A DNA stretch of 64,000 nt from NCBI GenBank assembly GCA_963727465.1, contig CAVSGL010000008.1:1-64000 (forward strand), read 5' to 3'. The stretch comes from VRUE01 sp963727465. GTDB taxonomy: Bacteria; Actinomycetota; Thermoleophilia; Solirubrobacterales; 70-9. The translations under genes and the position numbers were made by a program. The notes beneath the pieces were generated by a model that was not told where the DNA came from, made no database searches, and saw nothing but the letters and a program-made list of their open reading frames with translations. Shown here piece by piece: positions 17,155 through 25,536 of this stretch (position 1 is the first letter of the stretch; each line of letters opens with the position of its first letter).

Positions 17155-18443
17155 TACTCGACCTCAGCGCCCAGACCAAACGACCGGTCGGCGGCGAGTT
17201 CGACGATTTTGTCGACGATCGGCTCGTGCCAGCCTTCCTTCTTCGAGCGGGTCGCGATCGTCTCCACGGCCATCCCGACCCGCGACGCGGTGGTCGAGGC
17301 CAGGCCGCGCAGGACTTCGAAGTCGAACTCGCATTCTTCGCAGATTTCGGCCAGTTCGAGCAGGTACGAGGTTTCCTGGTACTCATCGGAGATGACCAGC
17401 CCGTGGTGGATCGGGTCGTCGTAGACGACGGTCGAGGTGAGGTCTGCGAGCGGCGCCAGCCGCCACTTCGGCTCGGCGCCGGAGAGCGAGGTGTTCTCGC
17501 GGTCGATCAGGGCGAAATTGTCGCCGTGGGCGTCGCCGTTGCCGAGGATGTAGTTGCAGAAGGCGGCGGTGAGCAGGTTGACCACTTCGTCGGGGCGGCT
17601 GACGGCGTTGAGCAGGCCGCGCGCTTCGGCCCAGCCGGGGGACGCGCTGCCGCCCTCCTCGGCATCGACCGGCTCGCCCAGGGCCGGCGCGATGCCGAGC
17701 GCCTGGCAGAACGACTCGCAGTGCAGGCGCTTGACCTCGTACGCGCCGTTGTCGAGCCGGTCGTAGCGCGGCGAGATGAGGCAGCGCCGGCCGCCGATCT
17801 CCTCGACCGTCGCTTTGGCCACCGGCAGGCCGGCCTGGCGGCAGACGGTCATGCAGAACATCTCGTTGGCGACGTATTCGGGGTATTCGCCGGTCTCGGG
17901 CTTGATCACGTGCGTGCTGGGGAAATCGGCGCGCGGCCACGCCCAGCGGCCGCTCGCCTCGTCGCGCACGAGCGCCAGCTTGTGGCGCAGCCCCGGCAGC
18001 ACCGAGTGCCGTCGCTCGCCGCGCCCGGCGCCGAGCCCGGCCGCCGGGTGCCTGACCGCCTCGGCGAGCTCGTCCTCGTCGAGCCAGGCGATCGCGTCGG
18101 GCTCGGGCGGCCGCAGCGGCTCGCCCGCGGGCAGGAAGCTGACGGCGCCCGGGCAGTCCTGGCCGATCTCGGCAAGCAGCAGGTAGCCGTCGGCAGCGTC
18201 GATGTCGAGCTCGCGGCCCAGCCGCTCCCGCCGCGGACCCTCGGGCAGCAGGCCCTCGACGTATGCCCTGGTGGCTTCGGCGCTGTAGGGCTCGGGCCGG
18301 GCCGGCAACGAGTTGCTCAGCAGAGCCCGGCCGGGTCCCACCCGCTCCACCAGCCTGGGGTCGTATGCAAGTCGATAGTCGTTGTCACCCGCCGGGAACA
18401 GGGTGCCGACGCGCTCCCCGTGCAGGTAGACGTCAAGGCTCAA
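17151..18443 (-). CDS. hipA: HipA-family serine/threonine kinase without adjacent HipB
   Basis: A 430-aa protein with the HipA N-subdomain (MSLDVYLHGERVGTL), a degenerate activation region (LPGLRHKLAL), the nucleotide-binding strand THVIKPE near residue 190, the catalytic loop NYILGNGDAHGDNFAL near 305 and the DFG-equivalent LAPLADLTS. In E. coli HipA phosphorylates glutamyl-tRNA synthetase and is held by the DNA-binding antitoxin HipB. Here there is no small HTH gene on either side: only 46 bp separate it from egtD. TTG start with a strong GAGGAGG site. It is either an orphan kinase or one whose antitoxin lies elsewhere. Confidence 0.88.
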   Translation of the reverse strand: MSLDVYLHGERVGTLFPAGDNDYRLAYDPRLVERVGPGRALLSNSLPARPEPYSAEATRAYVEGLLPEGPRRERLGRELDIDAADGYLLLAEIGQDCPGAVSFLPAGEPLRPPEPDAIAWLDEDELAEAVRHPAAGLGAGRGERRHSVLPGLRHKLALVRDEASGRWAWPRADFPSTHVIKPETGEYPEYVANEMFCMTVCRQAGLPVAKATVEEIGGRRCLISPRYDRLDNGAYEVKRLHCESFCQALGIAPALGEPVDAEEGGSASPGWAEARGLLNAVSRPDEVVNLLTAAFCNYILGNGDAHGDNFALIDRENTSLSGAEPKWRLAPLADLTSTVVYDDPIHHGLVISDEYQETSYLLELAEICEECEFDFEVLRGLASTTASRVGMAVETIATRSKKEGWHEPIVDKIVELAADRSFGLGAEVEY

Positions 18444-18489
18444 TTTGGTCCTCCTCGATCTTCCTCCGGGTAATACACGATCCAGGACT

Positions 18490-19479
18490 TTAAACCGATG
18501 CCAGACTCAATGCGTAATCGCCCGCCGCATCGGTGAACCAGCCGTCGGGCTGAAGGCCGGCTTCGAGGTAGACGTCCTCGAGCCGCTCGCGGGTGAACTT
18601 GGAGGAGATCTCGGTCCGCATCTCCTCGCCGGCGGTGAAGCGCACGGTCAGGTCGAGGCCATCGAGGCGCACGGTCTGCTCGGCCCGCGAGCGCAGGCGG
18701 ATGTCCATGCGAGCCGCATCGGCGTCGTAGAGCGCCACGTGCTCGAAGGCGTCGGGGTCGAAATCGCCCCCGAGCTCGCGGTTGAGCACGTGCAGGACGT
18801 TCTTGTTGAATTCGGCGGTGACTCCCTCGGAGTCGTCGTAGGCGGCCTCCAGCCTCTCCCGCCCCTTGACCAGGTCGGTGCCGAGCAGGATCCGGTCGCC
18901 CGGCTCCAGCAGGGCGGCGATGCGGCGCAGGAAGTCGCGCCGCGCGTCCGGGTAGAGGTTGCCGATCGTGCCGCCGAGGAAGGCGACGAGGCGACTGCCG
19001 TCGCCGCTGGGAATCCGCTCGAGGTCGTGCTCGAAGTCGCAGACCAGGCCGCGGATCGCCAGCCCCGGGTACTCCTCGACCAGGGACTCGGCGGTCTCGC
19101 GCGTGATCTCCTCCGAGATGTCCACCGGGACGTAGGTCTCGAGGCAGCCGGCGTCGCTCATCGCGCTCAGCAGGTGGCGCGTCTTGGCGGCCGACCCGGA
19201 GCCGAGCTCGACCAGCGTTCCCGGCCTCCCGGCCGCGGCGACGATCTCGGCCGAGCGATGGGTGAGGATCTCCCGCTCGGCGCGGGTCGGGTAGTACTCG
19301 GGCAGCTCGGTGATCCGCTCGAAGAGCTGCGAGCCGCGCTCGTCGTAGAAGTACTTCGGCGAGAGCTCCTTCGGCCGCCCGGTGAGGCCGAGGCGGATGT
19401 CGCGCGCCATCGCCACGCCGCCGTCGGCGCGCAGGCGCACCTCGATCTCGATCGGCTCGGCGGCGGCGCCGGGGGTCAT
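18490..19479 (-). CDS. egtD: L-histidine N-alpha-methyltransferase EgtD
   Basis: A 329-aa SAM-dependent enzyme that trimethylates histidine to hercynine, the first step of ergothioneine synthesis. It shows the DUF2260/EgtD architecture: PKELSPKYFYDERGSQLFE at the N-terminus, the SAM site LVELGSGSAAKTRHLL, the VPVDIS and GGTIGN segments, and NKNVLHVLNRELGGDF. ATG 19479 overlaps the egtB stop (ATGA), so it is translationally coupled to egtB. Confidence 0.95.
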   Translation of the reverse strand: MTPGAAAEPIEIEVRLRADGGVAMARDIRLGLTGRPKELSPKYFYDERGSQLFERITELPEYYPTRAEREILTHRSAEIVAAAGRPGTLVELGSGSAAKTRHLLSAMSDAGCLETYVPVDISEEITRETAESLVEEYPGLAIRGLVCDFEHDLERIPSGDGSRLVAFLGGTIGNLYPDARRDFLRRIAALLEPGDRILLGTDLVKGRERLEAAYDDSEGVTAEFNKNVLHVLNRELGGDFDPDAFEHVALYDADAARMDIRLRSRAEQTVRLDGLDLTVRFTAGEEMRTEISSKFTRERLEDVYLEAGLQPDGWFTDAAGDYALSLASV

Positions 19480-20654
19480 GCGACGTCCCTCGCGCAGCGC
19501 AGACCGGAGAAGATCTGGCGCCGCTGCAACAGGTCCCAGTTGCGAAAGGTCGGGCGCATCAGGTTGGGGTGGGTCGCCCAGGAGCCGCCGCGCAGCACCC
19601 TGTACTCGTCGCCGAAGAAGACCTCGGAGTATTCGCGGTAGGGAAAGGCCTCGAAGCCTGGATAGGCGACGAAGTCCGAGCCGGTCCACTCCCAGACCTG
19701 CCCGACCGCGTCGAGCTGCGGGCGGGCCGCCTCCCACTCGTGCTCGGTCGGCAGCCGCTTGCCGGCCCAGCGGACATACGCATCGGCCTCGTCCCAGGAG
19801 ACGTGGGCAACCGGGCGGTCGGGCTCCACCGGGTCGCGCCGCCCCATCGCCGTGTGAACCCACCCGGCGTCGCCGTCGCGCTCCCAGTAGAGCGGGGGCT
19901 CGGCGCCGGTGTCGTCGACGAACTGGGCGTACTCGCGATTCGTGACCGGCAGGCTGTCGATCTCGAACGGAGCGAGCTCGACCACATGCCTCGGCCGCTC
20001 ATTGTCATAGGCGAACCCAGTCGCCGCCGCCCCGATCTCGTACTGGCCACCGGGCAGGCGAATCGCGGGAGGAGCGTGGGGGATCTCTCGAACGGGCGGA
20101 TACTCAAAGCGTCGGGCCAACTGGCCCGACGCTTGTCCGGGCGAGAGATCCCCCACGCTCCTGAACGCATCGGGCAACTCGTAGCCATCTACGAGCTGGA
20201 GCAACTGAAGCATCGTCTCGTTGTGCTGCTGCTCGTGCGCGATCAGCATCTCGTAGACGAAGCCTTCGCGCAGCAGCGGGTCCTCGGCCTCGGCGGAGAT
20301 GTCGACTTCCTCGAGCACCTCGAGCGCGCGCTCGCGCACGTCGGCGAGGTAGCCGCGCAGCTCGGCGTCGCGCAGGATCGGCAGCTCGTTGCGCCCCCGG
20401 CGCGGGTTCTCGATCGCGTCGTAGAGGCGGCCGAGGTCGCCGTGGAGGGGCTCGCGCTCGCCGATCGTCTGCACCAGCCAGAGCTCCTCGAAGTTGGCGA
20501 TGTGACCGAGGTCCCAGGCGAGCGGGCTGAGGATCGGCGAGTAGACCCGGTTGAGCTGCGCCTCGTCGAGCGGCTCGATCAAGGCGTAGGTGCGGCGGCG
20601 CGCCTCCGCAAGCCGGTCCGCGATCGCTTCCTTGGGCTGGGACTGTGCCGTCAC
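19476..20654 (-). CDS. egtB: Hercynine sulfoxide synthase EgtB
   Basis: Non-haem iron enzyme joining hercynine to a thiol (gamma-glutamylcysteine or cysteine) with oxygen. The 392-aa protein has an N-terminal DinB-like domain contributing the iron ligands, GHIANFEELW near residue 50 and HEQQHNETM near 140, followed by an FGE-sulfatase fold ending in FRNWDLLQRRQIFSGLRCARD. Residues about 165-195, between the domains, are encoded by a 93-bp nested perfect palindrome (see 20070-20162). No egtA, egtC or egtE is adjacent, so the thiol donor and lyase genes must be elsewhere. Confidence 0.95.
   Translation of the reverse strand: MTAQSQPKEAIADRLAEARRRTYALIEPLDEAQLNRVYSPILSPLAWDLGHIANFEELWLVQTIGEREPLHGDLGRLYDAIENPRRGRNELPILRDAELRGYLADVRERALEVLEEVDISAEAEDPLLREGFVYEMLIAHEQQHNETMLQLLQLVDGYELPDAFRSVGDLSPGQASGQLARRFEYPPVREIPHAPPAIRLPGGQYEIGAAATGFAYDNERPRHVVELAPFEIDSLPVTNREYAQFVDDTGAEPPLYWERDGDAGWVHTAMGRRDPVEPDRPVAHVSWDEADAYVRWAGKRLPTEHEWEAARPQLDAVGQVWEWTGSDFVAYPGFEAFPYREYSEVFFGDEYRVLRGGSWATHPNLMRPTFRNWDLLQRRQIFSGLRCARDVA
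20070..20162. repeat. 93-bp nested perfect palindrome inside egtB
   Basis: Outer arms 20070-20090 and 20142-20162 are perfect 21-bp reverse complements. Inner arms 20107-20119 and 20122-20134 are perfect 13-bp complements with a 2-nt loop. The total of 93 bp is exactly 31 codons, so the reading frame of egtB is kept. It falls in the linker between the DinB-like and FGE-like domains, where an insertion is tolerable. It looks like an inserted hairpin element. Confidence 0.85.
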
Positions 20655-20725
20655 CTCGGTGGCGATGCTGGAAACAGTAACGATGTCGCGACGGAAGATG
20701 TGACGAACCTATAAAACCCGCCTCC

Positions 20726-21496
20726 ATGCGAATCGAGGGCAAGGGAGCGATGGTGGCCGGGGGCGCGTCGGGGCTCGGCGAGGCGACGGCGCGGGCGCTG
20801 GCCGCGGCCGGCGCGAAGGTCGTGATCGCCGACCTCAACGCCGAGAAGGGCGAGGCGCTGGCCGCGGAGCTGGGGGACGGCGCCGTCTTCGTCGAGGCCG
20901 ACGTCACCGACGAGGAGGCGGTCGCGGCCGCGGTCGAGCGCGCCGCGGAGGCGGGTGAGGACGGCCTGCGGGTCTCGGTCTGCTGCGCGGGGATCGGCTG
21001 GGCCGAGCGGGTCGCCCACAAACGCGGGCCGCACGACCTCGAATTCTTCTCCAACGTGGTCAAGGTCAACCTGATCGGGACCTTCAACGTGCTGCGCCTG
21101 GCGGCGGCGGCGATGGCCGCGAACGAGCCCGACGAGGAGGGCGAGCGCGGCGTCTGCGTCAACACGGCCTCAATCGCCGCCTACGACGGACAGATCGGCC
21201 AGATCGCCTACGCCGCCTCGAAGGGCGGGATCGTCAGCATGACCCTCCCCGCCGCGCGCGACATGGCCGCGCGGGGAGTGCGGGTCGTGACGATCGCGCC
21301 GGGCCTGTTCGACACGCCGCTGCTGGCGGCGCTGCCCGAGGAGGCGCGCGAGGCGCTCGGCGCCGGCATCCCCTTCCCGCCGCGCCTCGGCCGTCCGGCC
21401 GAATACGCGCAGCTGGTCGAGCAGATCGTCGCCAACCCGATGCTCAACGGCGAGACGATCCGCCTCGACGGCGCCCTCCGCATGCCCCCGAAGTGA
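20726..21496 (+). CDS. Short-chain dehydrogenase/reductase (3-hydroxyacyl-CoA dehydrogenase-like)
   Basis: A 256-aa Rossmann-fold SDR. Dinucleotide motif VAGGASGLGEATAR (GxxxGxG), CCAGIGWAER replacing the usual NNAG, catalytic Ser in VNTASIAAYDGQIGQ and YAASKGG (YxxxK). The layout and the tail ETIRLDGALRMPPK are typical of type-2 3-hydroxyacyl-CoA dehydrogenases (HSD17B10-like), so a role in fatty-acid or branched-chain acyl-CoA oxidation is likely. It is divergent from egtB and followed directly by a strong palindrome. Confidence 0.88.
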   Translation: MRIEGKGAMVAGGASGLGEATARALAAAGAKVVIADLNAEKGEALAAELGDGAVFVEADVTDEEAVAAAVERAAEAGEDGLRVSVCCAGIGWAERVAHKRGPHDLEFFSNVVKVNLIGTFNVLRLAAAAMAANEPDEEGERGVCVNTASIAAYDGQIGQIAYAASKGGIVSMTLPAARDMAARGVRVVTIAPGLFDTPLLAALPEEAREALGAGIPFPPRLGRPAEYAQLVEQIVANPMLNGETIRLDGALRMPPK

Positions 21497-21541
21497 CCCA
21501 GATGAAGGGTTGTGGCCCCCCGGGGGGCCACAACCCTTCAC
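21497..21541 (+). terminator. Loopless perfect palindrome after the SDR gene (family F copy 2)
   Basis: Bases 21503-21521 and 21522-21540 are perfect 19-bp reverse complements without a loop. It begins with CCAGATGAAG like the element at 17-68. It starts right after the SDR stop and just before the convergent gene end at 21551, so it could terminate both transcripts, though no T-run follows. Confidence 0.65.
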
Positions 21542-21550
21542 GATCGCCCG

Positions 21551-22461
21551 TCAGTCGGTCCCCGTCGCCTCGGGGTCGCGCCAGACTCGCTTGCGCCAGG
21601 GCGGGCTGATCGCGAAGCGGTAGGCGTCTCCTTCGGCGGCGGCGATCGGCTCCAGCGGGACGAGGTGGACGCGGCGACCCGGCGTGACGCGGTCGATGCG
21701 CAGGAAGCCGTTGGCGTTGCCGGCGTGGCTGCCGCCGGAGACGAGCAGAAGGCGGCTCTCCGGGCCCCAGCCATCGCGCGGCCGGGCGCCGACCGCTTCG
21801 GCGGCTTCGCGCAGCGAATCCGACCCCAGGTCCGACCCCGCATTGGCGACGCTCTGCTCGTGGTTGTAGCCGTGGTGCGAGGAGGCGCGCTCGTCAACCG
21901 AGCCGTCCGACCGGATGCGCACCTGCACCCCCTCCCAGTCATCCCGGTGATAGCCCTCGTCCTCGGCGATCGGCACGCCCCGCAGGGTGGCCGAATCGGC
22001 GTAGTAGAGCCAGTACTGGATGTAGAGGTTGCCGGCGCGGGCCGACGCGAGCCCGCCTTCCTGCCGCAGGCCTCCCGGCAATCGACCACGTGGACGAAGG
22101 CCGTGACGTGCTCGCCCCGGTCGGTCAGGTGGACCAGCCCGCGCGGCGTCCCGTCGCCGCAGGCGGTCGCGCGGCAGCGCCGGAAGTCGATCGGCAGCGC
22201 CCGCGAGTCGCGCTCGAAGAGGATCGTCGGCATGTGCCGCCGCACCAGCCGCCCGACCTCGTCGCCGTAGGTCGCGATCAGCGTCGGCTCGTCCCCGCAC
22301 CCATCGGCCATCGCCACCGCACAGAGCATCCGCGACGCCAGCGCCCGCGCCAACCCCGTCCCCGGCACCCGCACCCCGACGCCAACCAGGATCGCCATCG
22401 CCAGGCAAACGATGGCGATCAACCCAATCCACTCCACGGTGACTTGGCCCCGCTCTCGCAT
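21551..22461 (-). pseudogene. TadE-like N-terminus with Vps62-like body, split by a frameshift
   Basis: Two reading frames make one protein of about 303 aa. From ATG 22461 the first frame gives a pilin/TadE-like start (RGQVTVEWIGLIAIVCLAMA, one TM), then a soluble part through HVVDCREAC. The sense continues in the next frame with NLYIQYWLYYADSATLRG and GYHRDDWEGVQVRI, to the stop at 21551. The switch is near 22061-22068 and is repaired by one extra base. The second part recalls Vps62-like proteins. Either a real frameshift or a single-base assembly error; the coding quality on both sides favours a recent event or an error. It is likely a membrane-anchored or secreted protein. Confidence 0.65.
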
Positions 22462-22500
22462 GCATATCTAAGTCCTCAGACCTGAAATCTCTCCCCCCTG

Positions 22501-22662
22501 GGCCTGTCTCGGGGAGTCGGCGTGCGTGGCTGGCGAGCGCCGGACCAAGCGATGCAAGGACGCAGTCGGCGCCGCGTGGCAGCGCCACGCAAGCCGGCGA
22601 GGACGCCGCAGCGCGCCGGTCCGCCGTCGCCAGACGCGCGCGACGGCGAGCCGAGCCAGGCC
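22501..22662. repeat. Family C long hairpin element, copy 1
   Basis: About 160 bp of nested inverted repeats filling the gap downstream of pntB. The outer GGCCTG...CAGGCC is followed by a long imperfect stem (about 22521-22546 with 22618-22640) and a central perfect hairpin, GCGTGGC/GCCACGC. Internal segments GGACCAAGCG, GCAAGGACGCAG and GAGGACGCCGCA recur in the same order on the minus strand at 54482-54633. No convincing ORF is present. It may be a structured RNA or a non-autonomous repeat. Confidence 0.7.
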
Positions 22663-22663
22663 C

Positions 22664-24079
22664 CTACAGGTTGCCTATCTCGGCTGCGATTTCGCCCGCG
22701 GCGGCTTTGGCGTCGGCGAAGAGCATCGAGGTGTTGGGTTCGTAGAAGAGGTCGTTGTCGATCCCGGCGAAGCCGGGGCTGAGCGAGCGCTTGATCACGA
22801 TCACCTGCTGGGCCTCGGAGACCTCGATGATCGGCATGCCGGCGATCGGGCTGTCGGGATCGTTTTTCGCCGCCGGGTTGGTGACGTCGTTGGCGCCGAC
22901 GACCACGGCCACGTCGGTGCGCGGCATTTCCGGGTTGATCTCCTCCATCTCCTTGAGCTGCTCGTAGGGCACGTCGGCCTCGGCGAGCAGCACGTTCATA
23001 TGGCCGGGCATGCGACCCGCCACCGGGTGGATCGCGTAGTTGACCGTGACGCCGCGCTTCTCCAGCGCGTCCGCGACCTCCTTGATCGCGTGCTGGGCCT
23101 GGGCGACGGCGAGCCCGTAGCCGGGCACGATCGTGACCGTGTCGGCGTAGGCGAGCTTGATCGCGGCGTCCTGGGCGCCGATCGCCGTGTGCGGGCGTTC
23201 CTCGCCATCACCGCCGCCGCCGCCCGCCGGGGCGCCGCCGAAGCCGGCGAAGAGGATGTTGGCGACCGAGCGGTTCATCGCCGTCGCCATCTCCATCGTC
23301 AGGATCGTTCCGGAGGAGCCGACCAGGGTGCCGGCGACGATCAGGGCGACGTTGTCGAGGGCGAAGCCCGCCGCCGCCGCGGAGAGCCCGGTGAAGGCGT
23401 TGAGCAGCGAGATCACGACCGGCATGTCGGCGCCGCCGATCGGCAGCACAACGAGGTTGCCGAGCAGCGCCGCGGCGATCAGGATGCCGATGAAGATCGC
23501 TTCCGAGGGGTCGCCGTTGTTGAGCGCGATGTCGACGCAGGCGGCGACGATCGCGATCAGCAGCACGGCATTGATCACCTGCTGCCCCGGCACCGCGAGC
23601 GGCCGGGTCGGGATCAGGTCCTGGAGCTTGGCGAAAGCGATGTTGGAGCCCCAGAAGGAGACCGAGCCGACGACCGCGGCGAAGAGCACCGGGATCAGCG
23701 TGTCGAGCGGGATGTCCTCGCCGAGCGAGATCCCGTGGCGGATCTCCGACCAGGCGATCAGCGCCACGGCGCCGCCGCCGACGCCGTTGTAGAGGGCGAC
23801 CATCTGCGGCATCGAGGTCATCTGCACGCGGATCGAGGCGACGACGCCGATCGCCGAGCCGACCCCGAGGCCGATCACGATCAGCCCCCAGTTGCCGATC
23901 CCGTCGAGCAGCAGCGTGGTGACGACGGCGACCGCCATGCCGGCGGCGGCGATCATGTTGCCGCGTTTGGCGGTGGTCGGGTGGGTCCCCTGTTTGATCC
24001 CGATGATGAACATCGAGAAGGCGACGATGTACAGCGCCGTGGCGGCGTCGCCGCCCGGCTTCAGCACGGCCTCGACCAT
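22664..24079 (-). CDS. pntB: NAD(P) transhydrogenase beta subunit PntB
   Basis: A 471-aa inner-membrane subunit of the proton-translocating transhydrogenase, which moves hydride between NADH and NADP+ using the proton gradient. The N-terminal two thirds contain about nine hydrophobic helices; the C-terminal domain binds NADP(H), with VPGYGLAVAQAQHAIKEV (dinucleotide motif) and VVVGANDVTNPAAKNDPDSP. The ATG overlaps the stop of the upstream subunit by one base (TGATG). It is the third gene of the pntAA-pntAB-pntB operon. Confidence 0.97.
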   Translation of the reverse strand: MVEAVLKPGGDAATALYIVAFSMFIIGIKQGTHPTTAKRGNMIAAAGMAVAVVTTLLLDGIGNWGLIVIGLGVGSAIGVVASIRVQMTSMPQMVALYNGVGGGAVALIAWSEIRHGISLGEDIPLDTLIPVLFAAVVGSVSFWGSNIAFAKLQDLIPTRPLAVPGQQVINAVLLIAIVAACVDIALNNGDPSEAIFIGILIAAALLGNLVVLPIGGADMPVVISLLNAFTGLSAAAAGFALDNVALIVAGTLVGSSGTILTMEMATAMNRSVANILFAGFGGAPAGGGGGDGEERPHTAIGAQDAAIKLAYADTVTIVPGYGLAVAQAQHAIKEVADALEKRGVTVNYAIHPVAGRMPGHMNVLLAEADVPYEQLKEMEEINPEMPRTDVAVVVGANDVTNPAAKNDPDSPIAGMPIIEVSEAQQVIVIKRSLSPGFAGIDNDLFYEPNTSMLFADAKAAAGEIAAEIGNL

Positions 24080-24384
24080 CAGGAGCCGCCCTCCCCGTCC
24101 TTCGGTTTGGGCTTTTTGCTGAACATGCCGAGCATCCGGTCGGTGACCATGAAGCCGCCGACGATGTTGATCGCGCCGAAGGCGATCGCGATCGTGCCGA
24201 TGATGTACTCGAGCGGGTCGTTCGCGTAGCCGACGACGATCAGCCCGCCGAGCATGACGATGCCGTGGATCGCGTTGGTCTGCGACATCAGCGGCGTGTG
24301 CAGGGTCGTCGGCACCTTCGAGATCACCTCGAAGCCGACGAAGACGGCGAGGACGAAGATCGTGATCTCGGTGAACAGGCTCAT
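24079..24384 (-). CDS. pntAB: NAD(P) transhydrogenase alpha subunit, membrane part (PntAB)
   Basis: A 101-aa protein with three to four TM helices (FTEITIFVLAVFVGFEVISK, the NAIHGIVMLGGLIVVGY segment and a third around residues 60-80) and a charged C-terminus. It corresponds to the separate membrane fragment of the alpha subunit seen in three-subunit transhydrogenases. It lies between pntAA (2 bp apart) and pntB (1-bp overlap), so it is strictly co-translated. Confidence 0.95.
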   Translation of the reverse strand: MSLFTEITIFVLAVFVGFEVISKVPTTLHTPLMSQTNAIHGIVMLGGLIVVGYANDPLEYIIGTIAIAFGAINIVGGFMVTDRMLGMFSKKPKPKDGEGGS

Positions 24385-24386
24385 CG

Positions 24387-25505
24387 CTACTTGGCCGCCC
24401 TCTCGTTGCGGATCTCGCCGCCGTGGGTGATGCAGGCGGCGTCGAGGATGTCGTCCTCGAAGTCGACGTTCAGCCCGCCCTCTTCGTCGATCAGCAGCCC
24501 GAGCAGGTTCTCGAGGTTCTTCGCGTAGAGCTGCGAGGCGGGGACCGGCATCTCGCTCGCCAGGTTGCGCGGGCCGATCACCTTGACCCCGCCCTGCTCG
24601 ACCGTCTGGCCGGCCTCGGTCAGCTCGCAGTTGCCGCCGGTCTCGGCGGCGAGGTCGACGATCACCGAGCCGGGTTCCATCGTGCGCACCGCGTCGGCGG
24701 TGATCAGCAGCGGCGCCGGCCGGCCCGGGATCGCCGCGGTGGTGACGATCACGTCCTGCTTGGCGGCGTTCTCGCCGAGCGCCTCGACGACCTTTTCGTT
24801 CTCCTCGTCGGTCAGCGGCCGGGCGTAGCCGCCCTCGCCTTCCGCGTCGGGGATGAAATCCAGTTCGAGCGGCCGCCCGCCGAGCGAGGCGATCTGCTCC
24901 CAGGCGGCGCGGCGGATGTCGAAGCCGGTGACGATCGCGCCCAGCCGCTTCGCCGTCGCGACCGCCTGTAGGCCGGCGACGCCGGCGCCGAGCACGAGCA
25001 CCTTGGCCGGCGGCACCGTGCCGGCGGCCGTGGTCATCATGCCGAAGAAGCGGCCCGACTCGCGGGCGGCGATCAGCATCGCCGCGTAGCCGCCGGCGGC
25101 GGCCTGCGAGGAGAGCGCGTCCATCGCCTGCGCCCGCGTCGTCCGCGGGATCGCCTCCATCGCGAAGCTGGTCAGGCCGGCGGCGGCGAGCGCCCTGTTG
25201 GTCTCGGCCGCGGTCCAGGGCGAGAGGTGGCCGATCAGGATCTGGTTCGAGCTGAGCCTGCCGATCTGCTCGGCGGTGGGGGCGGCGACGCGGAGGACGA
25301 CGTCGGCGCCCCAGGCGACGTCGGGGTCGACGACCTCGGCGCCCGCCTCCTCGTACTGGGAGTCGGGGTGGCCGGCGGCGTCGCCGGCGCCACGCTCGAC
25401 CGCCACATCGACCTGCTCGTTCTTCTTCAGCGATTTGACGACGTCAGGGACGAGCGCGACCCGGCGCTCCCCCTCGGCGGTCTCTTTCGGCACTCCGATC
25501 TTCAT
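24387..25505 (-). CDS. pntAA: NAD(P) transhydrogenase alpha subunit, NAD-binding part (PntAA)
   Basis: A 372-aa soluble NAD(H)-binding subunit related to alanine dehydrogenase. It has MKIGVPKETAEGERRVALVP at the start, the dinucleotide fold VLVLGAGVAGLQAVATAKRLG near residue 170, then the RQD-loop equivalent region and IVDLAAETGGNCELT. It lacks the C-terminal membrane helices, which are supplied by pntAB. It is the first gene of the operon; the 31 bp upstream, before the LLM stop, is too short for much regulation, so the promoter may lie in the LLM gene or the operon may include it. Confidence 0.95.
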   Translation of the reverse strand: MKIGVPKETAEGERRVALVPDVVKSLKKNEQVDVAVERGAGDAAGHPDSQYEEAGAEVVDPDVAWGADVVLRVAAPTAEQIGRLSSNQILIGHLSPWTAAETNRALAAAGLTSFAMEAIPRTTRAQAMDALSSQAAAGGYAAMLIAARESGRFFGMMTTAAGTVPPAKVLVLGAGVAGLQAVATAKRLGAIVTGFDIRRAAWEQIASLGGRPLELDFIPDAEGEGGYARPLTDEENEKVVEALGENAAKQDVIVTTAAIPGRPAPLLITADAVRTMEPGSVIVDLAAETGGNCELTEAGQTVEQGGVKVIGPRNLASEMPVPASQLYAKNLENLLGLLIDEEGGLNVDFEDDILDAACITHGGEIRNERAAK

Positions 25506-25536
25506 GACGTGCGGCGGGGGACCTTATGACAACCGG

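Noticed and set aside
22526..24229. A long ORF starting in the family C element and running antisense to pntB
   Set aside because: It is antisense to the strongly supported pntB gene and its start lies in repeat sequence.
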